From NCBI GenBank assembly GCA_946405435.1, contig CAMJHF010000008.1, positions 43,303 to 107,302 of the forward strand: 64,000 bases of DNA, given 5' to 3'. A model generated the notes under the pieces. That model did no database searches. It saw nothing but the letters and a program-made list of their open reading frames with translations, and was not told the DNA's origin. Of the stretch, positions 23,745 through 32,011 are shown in pieces (within the stretch, counting starts at the first letter, position 1; each line of letters begins with the position of its first letter). The position numbers and the translations under genes were made by a program. This DNA comes from an uncultured Bacteroidales bacterium (GTDB lineage: Bacteria; Bacteroidota; Bacteroidia; Bacteroidales; UBA932).

Positions 23745-24215
23745 ATGCGCATTACTCTGCTGACCATGGGCAAGACTGACATCCGCTGGGTGTCCGAAGG
23801 TCTGGAAATGTATTCTTCCAGGCTGGTCCACTACGTGCCTTTCTCCGTCAAGGAACTCCCGGAACTCAAGGGCGTGGGGTCCTTCACCCACGATATGATA
23901 AAGCAAAAAGAGGGCGAGGCCCTGCTCAAGGCCATAAAGCCGTCGGATACCGTGATCCTCCTGGACGAGAGGGGCGAGCAGTTCAGCTCCTTGGAGTTCG
24001 CGGCGCGCATTGGCCGATACCTTCAGGCCGGAAGGGACCTTGTTTTCGTGGTTGGCGGAGCATACGGATTCAGCCCGGAAGTCTATTCCAGAGCATCTTC
24101 GAGCATATCGCTTTCACGTATGACCTGCTCCCACCAGCTTGTGAGAACGGTTTTTGCAGAGCAACTCTACAGAGCTTTTACCATACTAAGGGGAGAACCT
24201 TACCATAATGAATAA
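23745..24215 (+). CDS. rlmH: 23S rRNA (pseudouridine1915-N3)-methyltransferase
   Basis: A 156-residue SPOUT methyltransferase starting MRITLLTMGKTDIRWV. The SAM-binding knot is FVVGGAYGFSPEVYSRA followed by SISLSRMTCSHQLVRTVFAEQLYRA and the C-terminal GEPYHNE. It methylates pseudouridine 1915 in helix 69 of 23S rRNA. Length is typical. The next gene starts 8 bp before its stop. Confidence 0.95.
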   Translation: MRITLLTMGKTDIRWVSEGLEMYSSRLVHYVPFSVKELPELKGVGSFTHDMIKQKEGEALLKAIKPSDTVILLDERGEQFSSLEFAARIGRYLQAGRDLVFVVGGAYGFSPEVYSRASSSISLSRMTCSHQLVRTVFAEQLYRAFTILRGEPYHNE

Positions 24216-27200
24216 AAGGTGGACCACATGGGATTATCTGGCGCCGGTGCTGGCTTTGGTCAGCGTCGTGCTTCTCATATTCGCCGTAGCTTCGCCCCGT
24301 GCTGTGGGAGACACTGACTCTGCCGCCCGCAAGGTGCAGCGGAGTCTCGAAAGACGCATGTCCAGGCTGGACCACTTCGTCTCCCATCCCCAGCAGAAGC
24401 TGCCTTCCGACATGGTGGTCTACACCTATGTCGCGGATACCCTGCAGTCATGGCGGGGCAGTTTCCCCATATATAACGACGATATAAGCTCCAGGGTTGT
24501 CCTGCAGCGCATTACCAACCCGCGAGTCAACCTGCGCTCTCCGCTGAGCTACGCCACCCCCGAGCCGGTGTTCATGAATATCGGCCCCAAGTGGTATATA
24601 GTAAAGTCCTGCGAGCAAGAAGGGAAATACATCATTGCCGGTCTCGAAATCAGCAACAGCCAGGACGGTATCAATTACGGCGGAGTAAATCCACGCCTTC
24701 ACCTCCGGCACCGTTTCTCCGTGCGGCCCCTCACCTTCAGCGGGGGCAGCGCCGTCATGCTGGACGGAAATCCAGTATTCAAGGTGCTGTACGACTCTCT
24801 GAGCGGCGTAGTGCTCGCCAACGATGTCCTGCTGTGGCTGTCCCTGGCCTTCATACTTGCTGCTGCGGTGGCCTTTGTGTTCCGCCGGAGGGAACTCCGC
24901 CGGGCGCTTGTTTCGGCCGGCGTCATAGTAGCGTCCCTGGTGGCCATGTACCTGTGGGGACGCAGCGTGCAGGCGGAGGTTCCGGTGTTTTCGCCCATGC
25001 TTTATGCCGGCGGTCAGTTCCTCTTCTCGCTCGGCGCGGTGCTGCTTCTCAACCTCGGCCTGCTGCTGTGCGTGCTGGTGTTCTATCTGGCCCGCAGGAG
25101 CCTCTGGAGCAAAGTGCGTAAGCCTGCATCGATATGGATGCTTTCCACAGTGGCGGTGCTTCTTGTCGTCTTCGTGGCTGTCTATGCGCACCTGAGCCTG
25201 GGCAATATAGTGGCGAATTCCGGCATCACGCTGGAACTGTACAAGCTCACCGGACTGTCCTGGTACACGCTGCTTGTGTACCTTTCTTTCCTGTCGCTGT
25301 TCAGCACCGTGCCGATGCTGCTGCAGATGCTCCAACCCGCCGCCATCAGCCTCGGCGGCAGACGCATTGACTTTTTCTCGCGGCCGGCAGTGCTGGCTTT
25401 TTCCACTGCGGTTGGCGTGTACATGGTGGTCACGATGGCCCTGCAGGGCTTCCAGAAAGAGGAAGACCGCATGGAAGTTTGGGCCGGAAAGCTATCCGTC
25501 GACAGGGACGTAACCCTCGAACTTCAACTCCGCAAGGTCGAACGCGCCATCGCGGAGGATGTGGTCATAGGCACCCTTGCGGCCCTTGACGGCACGGAAG
25601 TGGCCATCCGCAACAGGGTAATAGACTATTACCTTTCGTCAGAGGCGCTGGACTACTCCGTGAGCGTGCAGCTTGTCCCTGCCGGTAGCTCTCCGGCGCA
25701 GTTCTCGGCCATCCTCCAGCAGGTGGCACGGGGCGGCACGCCTATTTCCGAGGGCTCGTTCTTCGTGGGTACGCCCACTACGGAAGGTCCTTCGCGCTAT
25801 GACGGGGTGTTCACCTATTTCACAAATGACGGACAGCCCGTGCATCTGCTCATAGGCATAGAGCAGAGGGCCATGCCGACCGGAAAGGGCTACTCGCGCA
25901 TCCTCGGGCGGCTATCGCCCGGACGTACAGGCCTCCCTGCGGCATATTCCTACTCCCGCTACCAGGGACGCGACCTCCGCACTTTCAGGGGCGAATACCC
26001 CTACTCCACCCGCATGGACGACTGGATGTATTCGGAGGTATATGTGTCCAAGGCCTGCCACTACAACCGCGATAACTACGCCCATTTCGTCAACGTGATT
26101 TCCGACGATGAGGCTCTCATAATCTCCCGCCGCCAGGTAGGAGGTTTCAGCTATGTGATAGCTTTTGTCCTCACTGCGCTGACGATGTATTTCCTGCTGA
26201 TGTGCCTAAGGCCCCGGCGGCGCAGGGCCGACCCCGAAGAGCGCACATATTTCCGTTCGCGCATATCCTGGACGCTCATGGTGTCGCTGATCCTGGCGCT
26301 GGTGGTCATGGCCAGCGTGAGCGTGGTGTTCGTGTACAGGCGCAACGAGGCCAACCAGCAGTCCATAATGTCGGACCGCATCAACGCGATACAGCTCCTG
26401 GCCCAGAACGGAATGCGCGGCTTGGACGGCGGGGACGTGCCAGGCTCTTCCGAATTCGCATCCATGATCCAGTCCGTCAGCGACAATACCGGCTCCGACA
26501 TCAGCGTATACGGCACCGACGGCCGTATAGTCATGTGCACCAACCCCGAGGCCCTGGACAAGATGCTCCTCGGCTTCCGCATCGACCCCGACGCCCTTTC
26601 GCAGATAGAAGGGCGCAACCGGCGCTACTGCATCACCAAGGTGAACACCGGCAGGTTGCATTACCATAATATGTACATGCCGCTGATGGGCGACGACGGC
26701 AGCCTGAAGGCGGTCCTGTGCGCCCCTTACGTTGAGGAGAGCTACGACTTCGAGCGCGATGCGGTCATGCACATGATGACCATACTTACTGTGTTCCTGT
26801 TGCTGTTCTTCCTTGCCCGCTTCACGGAATCGGCGGTTCTGGACAGGGTGTTCATGCCGCTGAACATGATAGGTTTGAGCATGCGGCGTGCCGGCGAGGG
26901 CCTGGAGCATATAGACTACTCGCGGGACGATGAAATCTCCAGCCTCGTGGACGCGTACAACCGCATGGTGGATGAGCTGGCGGAAAACAGCGCCCGCCTG
27001 GCCCAGGCCGAGCGCGACAAGGCCTGGCACGGCATGGCCCGGCAGGTGGCCCACGAGATAAAGAACCCCCTGACTCCAATGAAGCTGCAGATACAGAGGC
27101 TGATACGTCTCAAGCAGAAAGGAGACCCTTCGTGGCAGGACAAGTTCGACGACGTGAGCAAGGTGCTGCTCGACCATATCGACATCCTTACCGAAACTTC

Positions 27201-27696
27201 CAACGAGTTTTCCACCCTTGCAAAGCTTGACACCGAGGAGCACACTGTACTGGATCTCGACCTCATGCTGCAGGAAGAAATATCCATGTTTGACAACCGC
27301 GACGACGTGGAATTCAGCTATATAGGCCTTCACGACGCCATGGTCAAGGGCCCGAAGCCCCAGCTTACCCGGGTATTCGTGAATCTTCTGGGCAATGCAG
27401 TACAGGCCGTAGAGGGCAGGGGAGGCGCCAAGGTGTACGTATCCCTGCGCAAGTCCATCCGGGACGGCTACTACGACATCGTCGTCGAGGACAACGGCCC
27501 CGGAGTGTCCGAGGACAACATTCCCAAACTCTTCACCCCCAACTTTACCACCAAGAGCGGCGGCTCGGGCCTGGGCCTTGCCATTTCGCGCAGCATTCTG
27601 GACAGATGCGGGGCCACCATAAGCTATTCTCGCTCTTTCACCCTGCAGGGCGCTTGCTTTACGATTCAGTATCCTGCAATTATCGATAATATATAG
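24208..27696 (+). CDS. Large NtrY-like membrane sensor histidine kinase
   Basis: A 1162-residue protein. It has an N-terminal span (YLAPVLALVSVVLLIFAVA), an extracytoplasmic region to about 205, and a multi-span block at about 205-420. A second extracytoplasmic region follows to about 645, then spans at about 650-668 and 690-712, another sensor region and a span near 860. HAMP and the dimerisation domain come next (phospho-acceptor in QVAHEIKNPLTPMKLQ, about residue 949). The ATPase has N box GNAVQAV, G1 DNGPGVSED and G2 GSGLGLAI. The architecture fits NtrY-like kinases that pair with NtrC-type regulators; such a regulator lies 2.7 kb upstream, separated by mobile and repeat DNA. The signal sensed is unknown. 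Confidence 0.9.
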   Translation: MNKRWTTWDYLAPVLALVSVVLLIFAVASPRAVGDTDSAARKVQRSLERRMSRLDHFVSHPQQKLPSDMVVYTYVADTLQSWRGSFPIYNDDISSRVVLQRITNPRVNLRSPLSYATPEPVFMNIGPKWYIVKSCEQEGKYIIAGLEISNSQDGINYGGVNPRLHLRHRFSVRPLTFSGGSAVMLDGNPVFKVLYDSLSGVVLANDVLLWLSLAFILAAAVAFVFRRRELRRALVSAGVIVASLVAMYLWGRSVQAEVPVFSPMLYAGGQFLFSLGAVLLLNLGLLLCVLVFYLARRSLWSKVRKPASIWMLSTVAVLLVVFVAVYAHLSLGNIVANSGITLELYKLTGLSWYTLLVYLSFLSLFSTVPMLLQMLQPAAISLGGRRIDFFSRPAVLAFSTAVGVYMVVTMALQGFQKEEDRMEVWAGKLSVDRDVTLELQLRKVERAIAEDVVIGTLAALDGTEVAIRNRVIDYYLSSEALDYSVSVQLVPAGSSPAQFSAILQQVARGGTPISEGSFFVGTPTTEGPSRYDGVFTYFTNDGQPVHLLIGIEQRAMPTGKGYSRILGRLSPGRTGLPAAYSYSRYQGRDLRTFRGEYPYSTRMDDWMYSEVYVSKACHYNRDNYAHFVNVISDDEALIISRRQVGGFSYVIAFVLTALTMYFLLMCLRPRRRRADPEERTYFRSRISWTLMVSLILALVVMASVSVVFVYRRNEANQQSIMSDRINAIQLLAQNGMRGLDGGDVPGSSEFASMIQSVSDNTGSDISVYGTDGRIVMCTNPEALDKMLLGFRIDPDALSQIEGRNRRYCITKVNTGRLHYHNMYMPLMGDDGSLKAVLCAPYVEESYDFERDAVMHMMTILTVFLLLFFLARFTESAVLDRVFMPLNMIGLSMRRAGEGLEHIDYSRDDEISSLVDAYNRMVDELAENSARLAQAERDKAWHGMARQVAHEIKNPLTPMKLQIQRLIRLKQKGDPSWQDKFDDVSKVLLDHIDILTETSNEFSTLAKLDTEEHTVLDLDLMLQEEISMFDNRDDVEFSYIGLHDAMVKGPKPQLTRVFVNLLGNAVQAVEGRGGAKVYVSLRKSIRDGYYDIVVEDNGPGVSEDNIPKLFTPNFTTKSGGSGLGLAISRSILDRCGATISYSRSFTLQGACFTIQYPAIIDNI

Positions 27697-27726
27697 CCCG
27701 GCGGTTTTTATTCTGCAAAAATTGTA

Positions 27727-27734
27727 TATCTTTG
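27727..27734 (+). promoter_or_regulatory. Candidate promoter of the engB operon
   Basis: A perfect TATCTTTG 19 bp before the engB ATG. TTTT around 27705-27708 is the best -33 match. Confidence 0.52.
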
Positions 27735-27752
27735 TATAATAAATCAAGGGCA

Positions 27753-28349
27753 ATGAAAATCTCCGGGGCCATATTCGCAGGGAGCAGCGTAAGAGTTGCT
27801 GCAAAGCCTAAGAGAAAACTGCCCGAATTCGCCTTCATAGGCCGCTCCAACGTGGGCAAGTCTTCCCTCATCAACATGCTCACGGGCAACAGCAAGCTCG
27901 CCCAGACCTCGTCCACACCCGGCAAAACCAAGGTAGTCAACCACTTCCTTATCAACGACAGCTGGTATCTGGTGGACCTGCCGGGCTACGGCTACGCCAA
28001 GCTCCCCGACAAGATGCGCCGCGAGCTGCAGACCGTCATCAGGGACTATATCCACAATTCGGAGGAGATGCAGCTGCTTTTCGTGCTGGTGGATTCCAGG
28101 CACGACATAGGCGCGATTGACCTTGATTTCCTTGCAGAACTTGGCGAGAACGGCATTCCCTGCGCCATCATTTTCACCAAGACCGACAAGCTGGGGCCGG
28201 TGGCCCTGCAGGCGCAGATAGAAAGGGACAAAGCCCTGCTGGGCCGCACATGGGAGGAGTTTCCTCCGATGTTTGCATGCAGCTCGGCCAAGGGCACAGG
28301 CCGCGACGATATACTGGATTACATCGATTCAATACTTAAAAACTTATGA
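27753..28349 (+). CDS. engB: Ribosome biogenesis GTPase EngB (YihA/YsxC)
   Basis: A 198-residue protein from MKISGAIFAGSSVRVAAKP. G1 is GRSNVGKSS, G3 DLPGYG, G4 TKTD and G5 CSSAKG. EngB GTPases assist large-subunit assembly. The start was placed at the ATG after the promoter. It overlaps prs by 4 bp (ATGA). Confidence 0.95.
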   Translation: MKISGAIFAGSSVRVAAKPKRKLPEFAFIGRSNVGKSSLINMLTGNSKLAQTSSTPGKTKVVNHFLINDSWYLVDLPGYGYAKLPDKMRRELQTVIRDYIHNSEEMQLLFVLVDSRHDIGAIDLDFLAELGENGIPCAIIFTKTDKLGPVALQAQIERDKALLGRTWEEFPPMFACSSAKGTGRDDILDYIDSILKNL

Positions 28350-29332
28350 TTCACACTCATCGTATGGAACTATTCGCCTGCAGGGCTTCCAGGGATTTCG
28401 CCTGCAAGGTAATAGAGCATCTGAACGAGATCCGCAGACCCGAAGAACCTCCGTGCCGTCTGGGCGACCTGCAGGTCACTCCTTTCAGCGACGGGGAATT
28501 CCAACCCTGCTTCACCCAGAGTGTCCGCGGCGCAACCGTGTTCATCCTGCAGTCGACTTTCCCTCCGGCAGACAACCTCATGGAACTTCTGCTCACCGTA
28601 GATGCCGCCAAAAGGGCTTCCGCCGACAAAGTGATTGCCGTGATTCCCTACTTCGGCTGGGCCCGCCAGGACCGCAAGGACAAGCCCCGCGTGGCGATCG
28701 GCGCCAAACTTGCCGCCAACCTTCTCACAGCCGCCGGAGTAGACCGCATCATGACCTGCGACCTCCACGCAGACCAGATCCAGGGCTTCTTCGACATTCC
28801 CGTGGACCATATATATGCCAGCAAGGTATTCATCCCTTGCATAAAGTCGCTCGGCCTGAGTGAGCTGGCCATAGCGGCCCCCGACATGGGCGGTGCCAAA
28901 AGGGCCAATTCCTACGCCAAATCCCTCACCGGCGAGGGCCAGGAATGCGGCGTCATCATCTGCCACAAGACCCGCGAGAGGGCCAACGTCGTCTCTGAAA
29001 TCAAAGCCATAGGCGACGTCGAAGGCAAGAACATCATAATCATCGACGACATGATAGACACTGCCGGCACCCTGTGCAAGGCCGCCGACGTGCTCAAAGA
29101 GAAGGGCGCTATGAGCGTCCGCTGTTGCGCCACCCACGGCATCCTTTCCGGCAACGCCCTGGAGCGCATCCACGAATCTTCCCTGGACGAGGTGTTCATC
29201 ACCGACACCATCCCTCATCCCGAGCTGGAAGGGGACAGCAAGATCCGCGTCGTATCCATGTCGCCGGTGTTTGCGAGCATAATCGACAAAGTGTATAACT
29301 ACGAGCCCATAAGCCCCGGGTTCGTGTATTGA
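28346..29332 (+). CDS. prs: Ribose-phosphate pyrophosphokinase
   Basis: A 328-residue protein. The PRPP synthetase signature DLHADQIQGFFDIPVDHIYAS is present (about residues 151-171), as are the flexible-loop region YFGWARQDRKDKPR, PDMGGAKRA, and the PRPP-binding loop IIIIDDMIDTAGTL. It makes PRPP from ribose 5-phosphate and ATP for nucleotide, His and Trp synthesis. The N-terminal MIHTH could be leader: an ATG six codons in (MELFACRAS) is an alternative, but the ATGA overlap with engB favours the first. Confidence 0.95.
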   Translation: MIHTHRMELFACRASRDFACKVIEHLNEIRRPEEPPCRLGDLQVTPFSDGEFQPCFTQSVRGATVFILQSTFPPADNLMELLLTVDAAKRASADKVIAVIPYFGWARQDRKDKPRVAIGAKLAANLLTAAGVDRIMTCDLHADQIQGFFDIPVDHIYASKVFIPCIKSLGLSELAIAAPDMGGAKRANSYAKSLTGEGQECGVIICHKTRERANVVSEIKAIGDVEGKNIIIIDDMIDTAGTLCKAADVLKEKGAMSVRCCATHGILSGNALERIHESSLDEVFITDTIPHPELEGDSKIRVVSMSPVFASIIDKVYNYEPISPGFVY

Positions 29333-29333
29333 T

Positions 29334-29588
29334 ATGGGAGCGACCATCATAGCTGCGGTTCTGGTCCTCGGGATAGGCGTGTTCGGCATGTGCTTCAACA
29401 TCCTGTTCCGCAAGAAGGACTTCCCGCAGTTTGATGTAGGCTCCAATGAAGAAATGCGCAAGCGCGGCATCCGCTGTTTCAAGGATGTGGATGCCGACTT
29501 GCACGGAAAGGTGTGCAGCGGCGACTATTCCGATGCATGCAAAGATTGTAAACTGTATGAGTCTGGTAGCCATAGTAGGACGTCCTAA
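29334..29588 (+). CDS. Small single-span membrane protein with cysteine-rich tail
   Basis: An 84-residue protein. An N-terminal span ([24 protein letters not shown]) is followed by a soluble tail with [15 protein letters not shown] and [11 protein letters not shown], i.e. four cysteines that could bind a metal or cluster. I recognise it as a type commonly found near housekeeping GTPase genes in Bacteroidota, but its function is unknown. It starts 2 bp after prs and overlaps der by 32 bp, so it is probably translated. Confidence 0.65.
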   Translation: MGATIIAAVLVLGIGVFGMCFNILFRKKDFPQFDVGSNEEMRKRGIRCFKDVDADLHGKVCSGDYSDACKDCKLYESGSHSRTS

Positions 29589-30864
29589 CGTAGGCAAGTC
29601 CACCCTTTTCAACCGCCTGGTAGGAGCCAGGCAGGCAATTGTAGATGACACCGCCGGCGTGACCCGCGACCGGCATTACGGCCGCTGCGAGTGGTGCGGA
29701 CGGGAGTTTTCGGTAGTGGACACCGGAGGCTACACCAGCAACTCGGACGACGTGTTCGAGACCGCCATCCGTTCGCAGGTGCAGATAGCCATCGACGAGG
29801 CGGACCTGGTGCTTTTCATGGTGGAGGCCGCCACCGGCATCACCGATTACGACGCCGAGATAGCCGACGTGCTGCGCCGCACGCGCAAGCCTGTGGTGCT
29901 GTGCGTCAACAAGGTGGACACCGGCGAAAAGATGTATGACGCCTACCAGTTCTACTCCATGGGCCTGGGCGAGATTTACTCCATCTCCGCCGCCAACGGC
30001 TCCGGCACAGGCGACCTTCTGGACGCCGTGGTCGCCGCCCTCCCCGAAGAAACGGTGCAGGAAGACCCGTATGCAGGCCTTCCCAGGCTCACGATTGTAG
30101 GCAAGCCCAATGTGGGCAAATCTTCGCTCACCAACGCCCTGCTCGGAGTTGAACGCAACATCGTGACACCCGTGGCGGGCACCACCCGCGACAGCATCGA
30201 GGCCCACTACAACAAGTTCGGCCATGAGTTCATGCTGGTGGACACGGCGGGCATACGCCGCAAGGCCAAGGTCAACGAAGACCTGGAGTTCTACTCGGTC
30301 ATGCGTTCCATCCGCGCCATCGAGCATTCCGACGTCTGCATCATGATGATAGACGCCACCTCCGGCATGGAGGCGCAGGACATGAACATCTTCTCCCTCA
30401 TCCAGCGCAACCGCAAGGGGTGCGTGCTGGTGGTCAACAAGTGGGACCTTTTCATCAAGGATTCCAACACCATGAAGGAGTACACGCAGGCTCTCCGCAG
30501 CAGGATAGCCCCGTTCGACGACGTGCCCATCATATTCACTTCCGTGGTCAACATGCAGCGCATCCAGGATGTCCTGAATGCCGCCGCCGAAGTGTATGCA
30601 AACTATTCACAGAAGATTCCCACCGCCCGGCTCAACGAGGTCATGCTTCCCCTGATCGAGGAGACTCCTCCTCCCGCATGGAAGGGCAAGTACGTCAAGA
30701 TCAAGTATGTGACCCAGCTGCCTACCAAATTCCCGGCATTCGCCTTCTTCTGCAACCTGCCTCAGTATATCAAGGAACCTTACAAGCGTTTCCTCGAGAA
30801 CAAGCTCCGCGAGAACTTCAACCTCTCCGGCTGCCCAGTGCAGGTTTACTGCCGCCAGAAATAA
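29557..30864 (+). CDS. der: Ribosome biogenesis GTPase Der (EngA)
   Basis: A 435-residue protein with two G domains in tandem. G1 motifs are GRPNVGKST and [10 protein letters not shown]3 motifs are DTGGY and DTAGI; G4 motifs are NKVD and NKWD. A C-terminal KH-like domain follows ([30 protein letters not shown]). Required for 50S maturation. The start [11 protein letters not shown] places G1 near residue 8, as is normal; upstream in-frame codons belong to the preceding small gene read in another frame. Confidence 0.95.
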   Translation: MSLVAIVGRPNVGKSTLFNRLVGARQAIVDDTAGVTRDRHYGRCEWCGREFSVVDTGGYTSNSDDVFETAIRSQVQIAIDEADLVLFMVEAATGITDYDAEIADVLRRTRKPVVLCVNKVDTGEKMYDAYQFYSMGLGEIYSISAANGSGTGDLLDAVVAALPEETVQEDPYAGLPRLTIVGKPNVGKSSLTNALLGVERNIVTPVAGTTRDSIEAHYNKFGHEFMLVDTAGIRRKAKVNEDLEFYSVMRSIRAIEHSDVCIMMIDATSGMEAQDMNIFSLIQRNRKGCVLVVNKWDLFIKDSNTMKEYTQALRSRIAPFDDVPIIFTSVVNMQRIQDVLNAAAEVYANYSQKIPTARLNEVMLPLIEETPPPAWKGKYVKIKYVTQLPTKFPAFAFFCNLPQYIKEPYKRFLENKLRENFNLSGCPVQVYCRQK

Positions 30865-30876
30865 TCTTTCCGGGAT

Positions 30877-31728
30877 ATGAAACGAGGATTGGCTATGGTC
30901 CTGTCCGGGCTGCTGGGCTCCGTTATCTCGGCGGCGGCAGGGCCGTCGTATCCCGTAGGCAATGCCGGCCCCGGTTTTATCCAGGGGCCGAACGGCAGGT
31001 TGTCGGCAGTGCTCCAGTTGCCCCGAGGTTTCGATCCTGATTCTGATCGGTGCGATTTGGTCATACTGATGCACGGGGTGATGTCGCACAAGAATATCAT
31101 TCCCATACCCAGAATCGCCGGCAAGTTGGTCAAGGCCGGATATGCCGTGCTCAGATTCGACTTCAACGGGCAGGGGAAGAGCGATGGCGATGTGCTCACC
31201 TGCACCGTTCCGTCCGAGATCGACGATGCCAGGGCAGTTTACGAATACGCCCGCACTCTTCCGTTCGTCGACAAGATAGCCCTTGCCGGGCACTCGCAGG
31301 GCGGTGCCGTGGCCGGAATGCTCGCCGGCCGCCTGGCCTCCGAGGGCTGCGCCCCCGACGCCCTGGTGCTGCTCGCCCCGGGCGGGGCCATCAAGGACTT
31401 CGCCCTCCAAGGCAGTTTCCTTGGAGTGCACTGCGACCCCGTGAATCCGCCGGATTATGTCCGGGTGTACTGGTACAAATTCAGCAGGGAATACATCCTT
31501 ACCGCGCAGAAACTTCAGATTTACGAAGAATCAGCCCCCTATTCCGGTCCGGCACTTGTTCTCCACGGCACCGACGACAAAGTGATCCCCCTCAAGTACA
31601 GCGCACTCTACAATGTGATTTATCCCGCCTGTGAGTACGTCGAGATTCCCGGCGAACGCCATCTCCTCACCAACCACCCCCGCCAGGTCGACTCCGCCAT
31701 AATCTCCTTCCTCTCCCGCGCCCTCTGA
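30877..31728 (+). CDS. Alpha/beta hydrolase (serine peptidase/esterase-like)
   Basis: A 283-residue protein with a short hydrophobic N terminus (MKRGLAMVLSGLLGSVISAAA), probably a signal peptide. The fold is shown by LMHGVMSHKNI (oxyanion loop), RFDFNGQGKSDGD, nucleophile elbow GHSQGG, acid in HGTDDKVIP and histidine in GERHLLTNHP. It resembles acyl-hydrolases of the cinnamoyl esterase/monoacylglycerol lipase type, but the substrate is unknown. It follows der by 12 bp at the end of the engB operon. Confidence 0.85.
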   Translation: MKRGLAMVLSGLLGSVISAAAGPSYPVGNAGPGFIQGPNGRLSAVLQLPRGFDPDSDRCDLVILMHGVMSHKNIIPIPRIAGKLVKAGYAVLRFDFNGQGKSDGDVLTCTVPSEIDDARAVYEYARTLPFVDKIALAGHSQGGAVAGMLAGRLASEGCAPDALVLLAPGGAIKDFALQGSFLGVHCDPVNPPDYVRVYWYKFSREYILTAQKLQIYEESAPYSGPALVLHGTDDKVIPLKYSALYNVIYPACEYVEIPGERHLLTNHPRQVDSAIISFLSRAL

Positions 31729-31766
31729 CCGCGCCTCCTTGCTCACCGGAATTTAATCTCCGGGGT

Positions 31767-31876
31767 GTACAAGGTAGATTTTTAGGCGGCTGACCTTGTA
31801 CGGCAATTCGTCACTGTAACGGTGTGAGACAGCGATTCGGTGTACAAGGTCAACGCCGAAAAAACCGACCTTGTAC
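31767..31876. repeat. Two hairpin-forming GTACAAGGT / ACCTTGTAC repeats
   Basis: Copy A at 31767-31801 and copy B at 31842-31876 both carry a 9-10 bp perfect stem (GTACAAGGT... ACCTTGTAC), a 17-bp loop, a leading GT and a trailing GGC. Loops differ in sequence but keep a homopolymer tract (TTTTT in A, AAAAAA in B), as if B were A in inverted loop orientation. Spacing is 75 bp. Confidence 0.7.
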
Positions 31877-31998
31877 GGCTATGGCAAGTCTCTGTAGAAA
31901 CGGCACGGGCGTATGGAACTGGATGGGCGGAGCTGTTATCGAAACGGAGGGAAAGGCAAGCTCATTAGGGTAATGGCTGCAGTAATCTAAAAAAATGC

Positions 31999-32006
31999 TA
32001 TCTTTG
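31999..32006 (+). promoter_or_regulatory. Candidate xseA promoter (-7 element)
   Basis: A perfect TATCTTTG ending 5 bp before the ATG at 32012. The -33 region is not well matched. Confidence 0.5.
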
Positions 32007-32011
32007 TGAAT

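Larger units (their letters stand above)
31729..32011. other. Intergenic region with twin hairpins upstream of xseA
   Basis: 283 bp without a gene. A weak stem CCGGA/TCCGG (31746-31763) follows the hydrolase stop. Two GTACAAGGT...ACCTTGTAC hairpins come next (listed separately), and the xseA -7 element lies at the end. Confidence 0.6.

Noticed and set aside
31767..31876. Riboswitch upstream of xseA
   Set aside because: The two hairpins share stems but lack a conserved aptamer core that I recognise, and the promoter lies downstream of them, so they would not be in the xseA leader.
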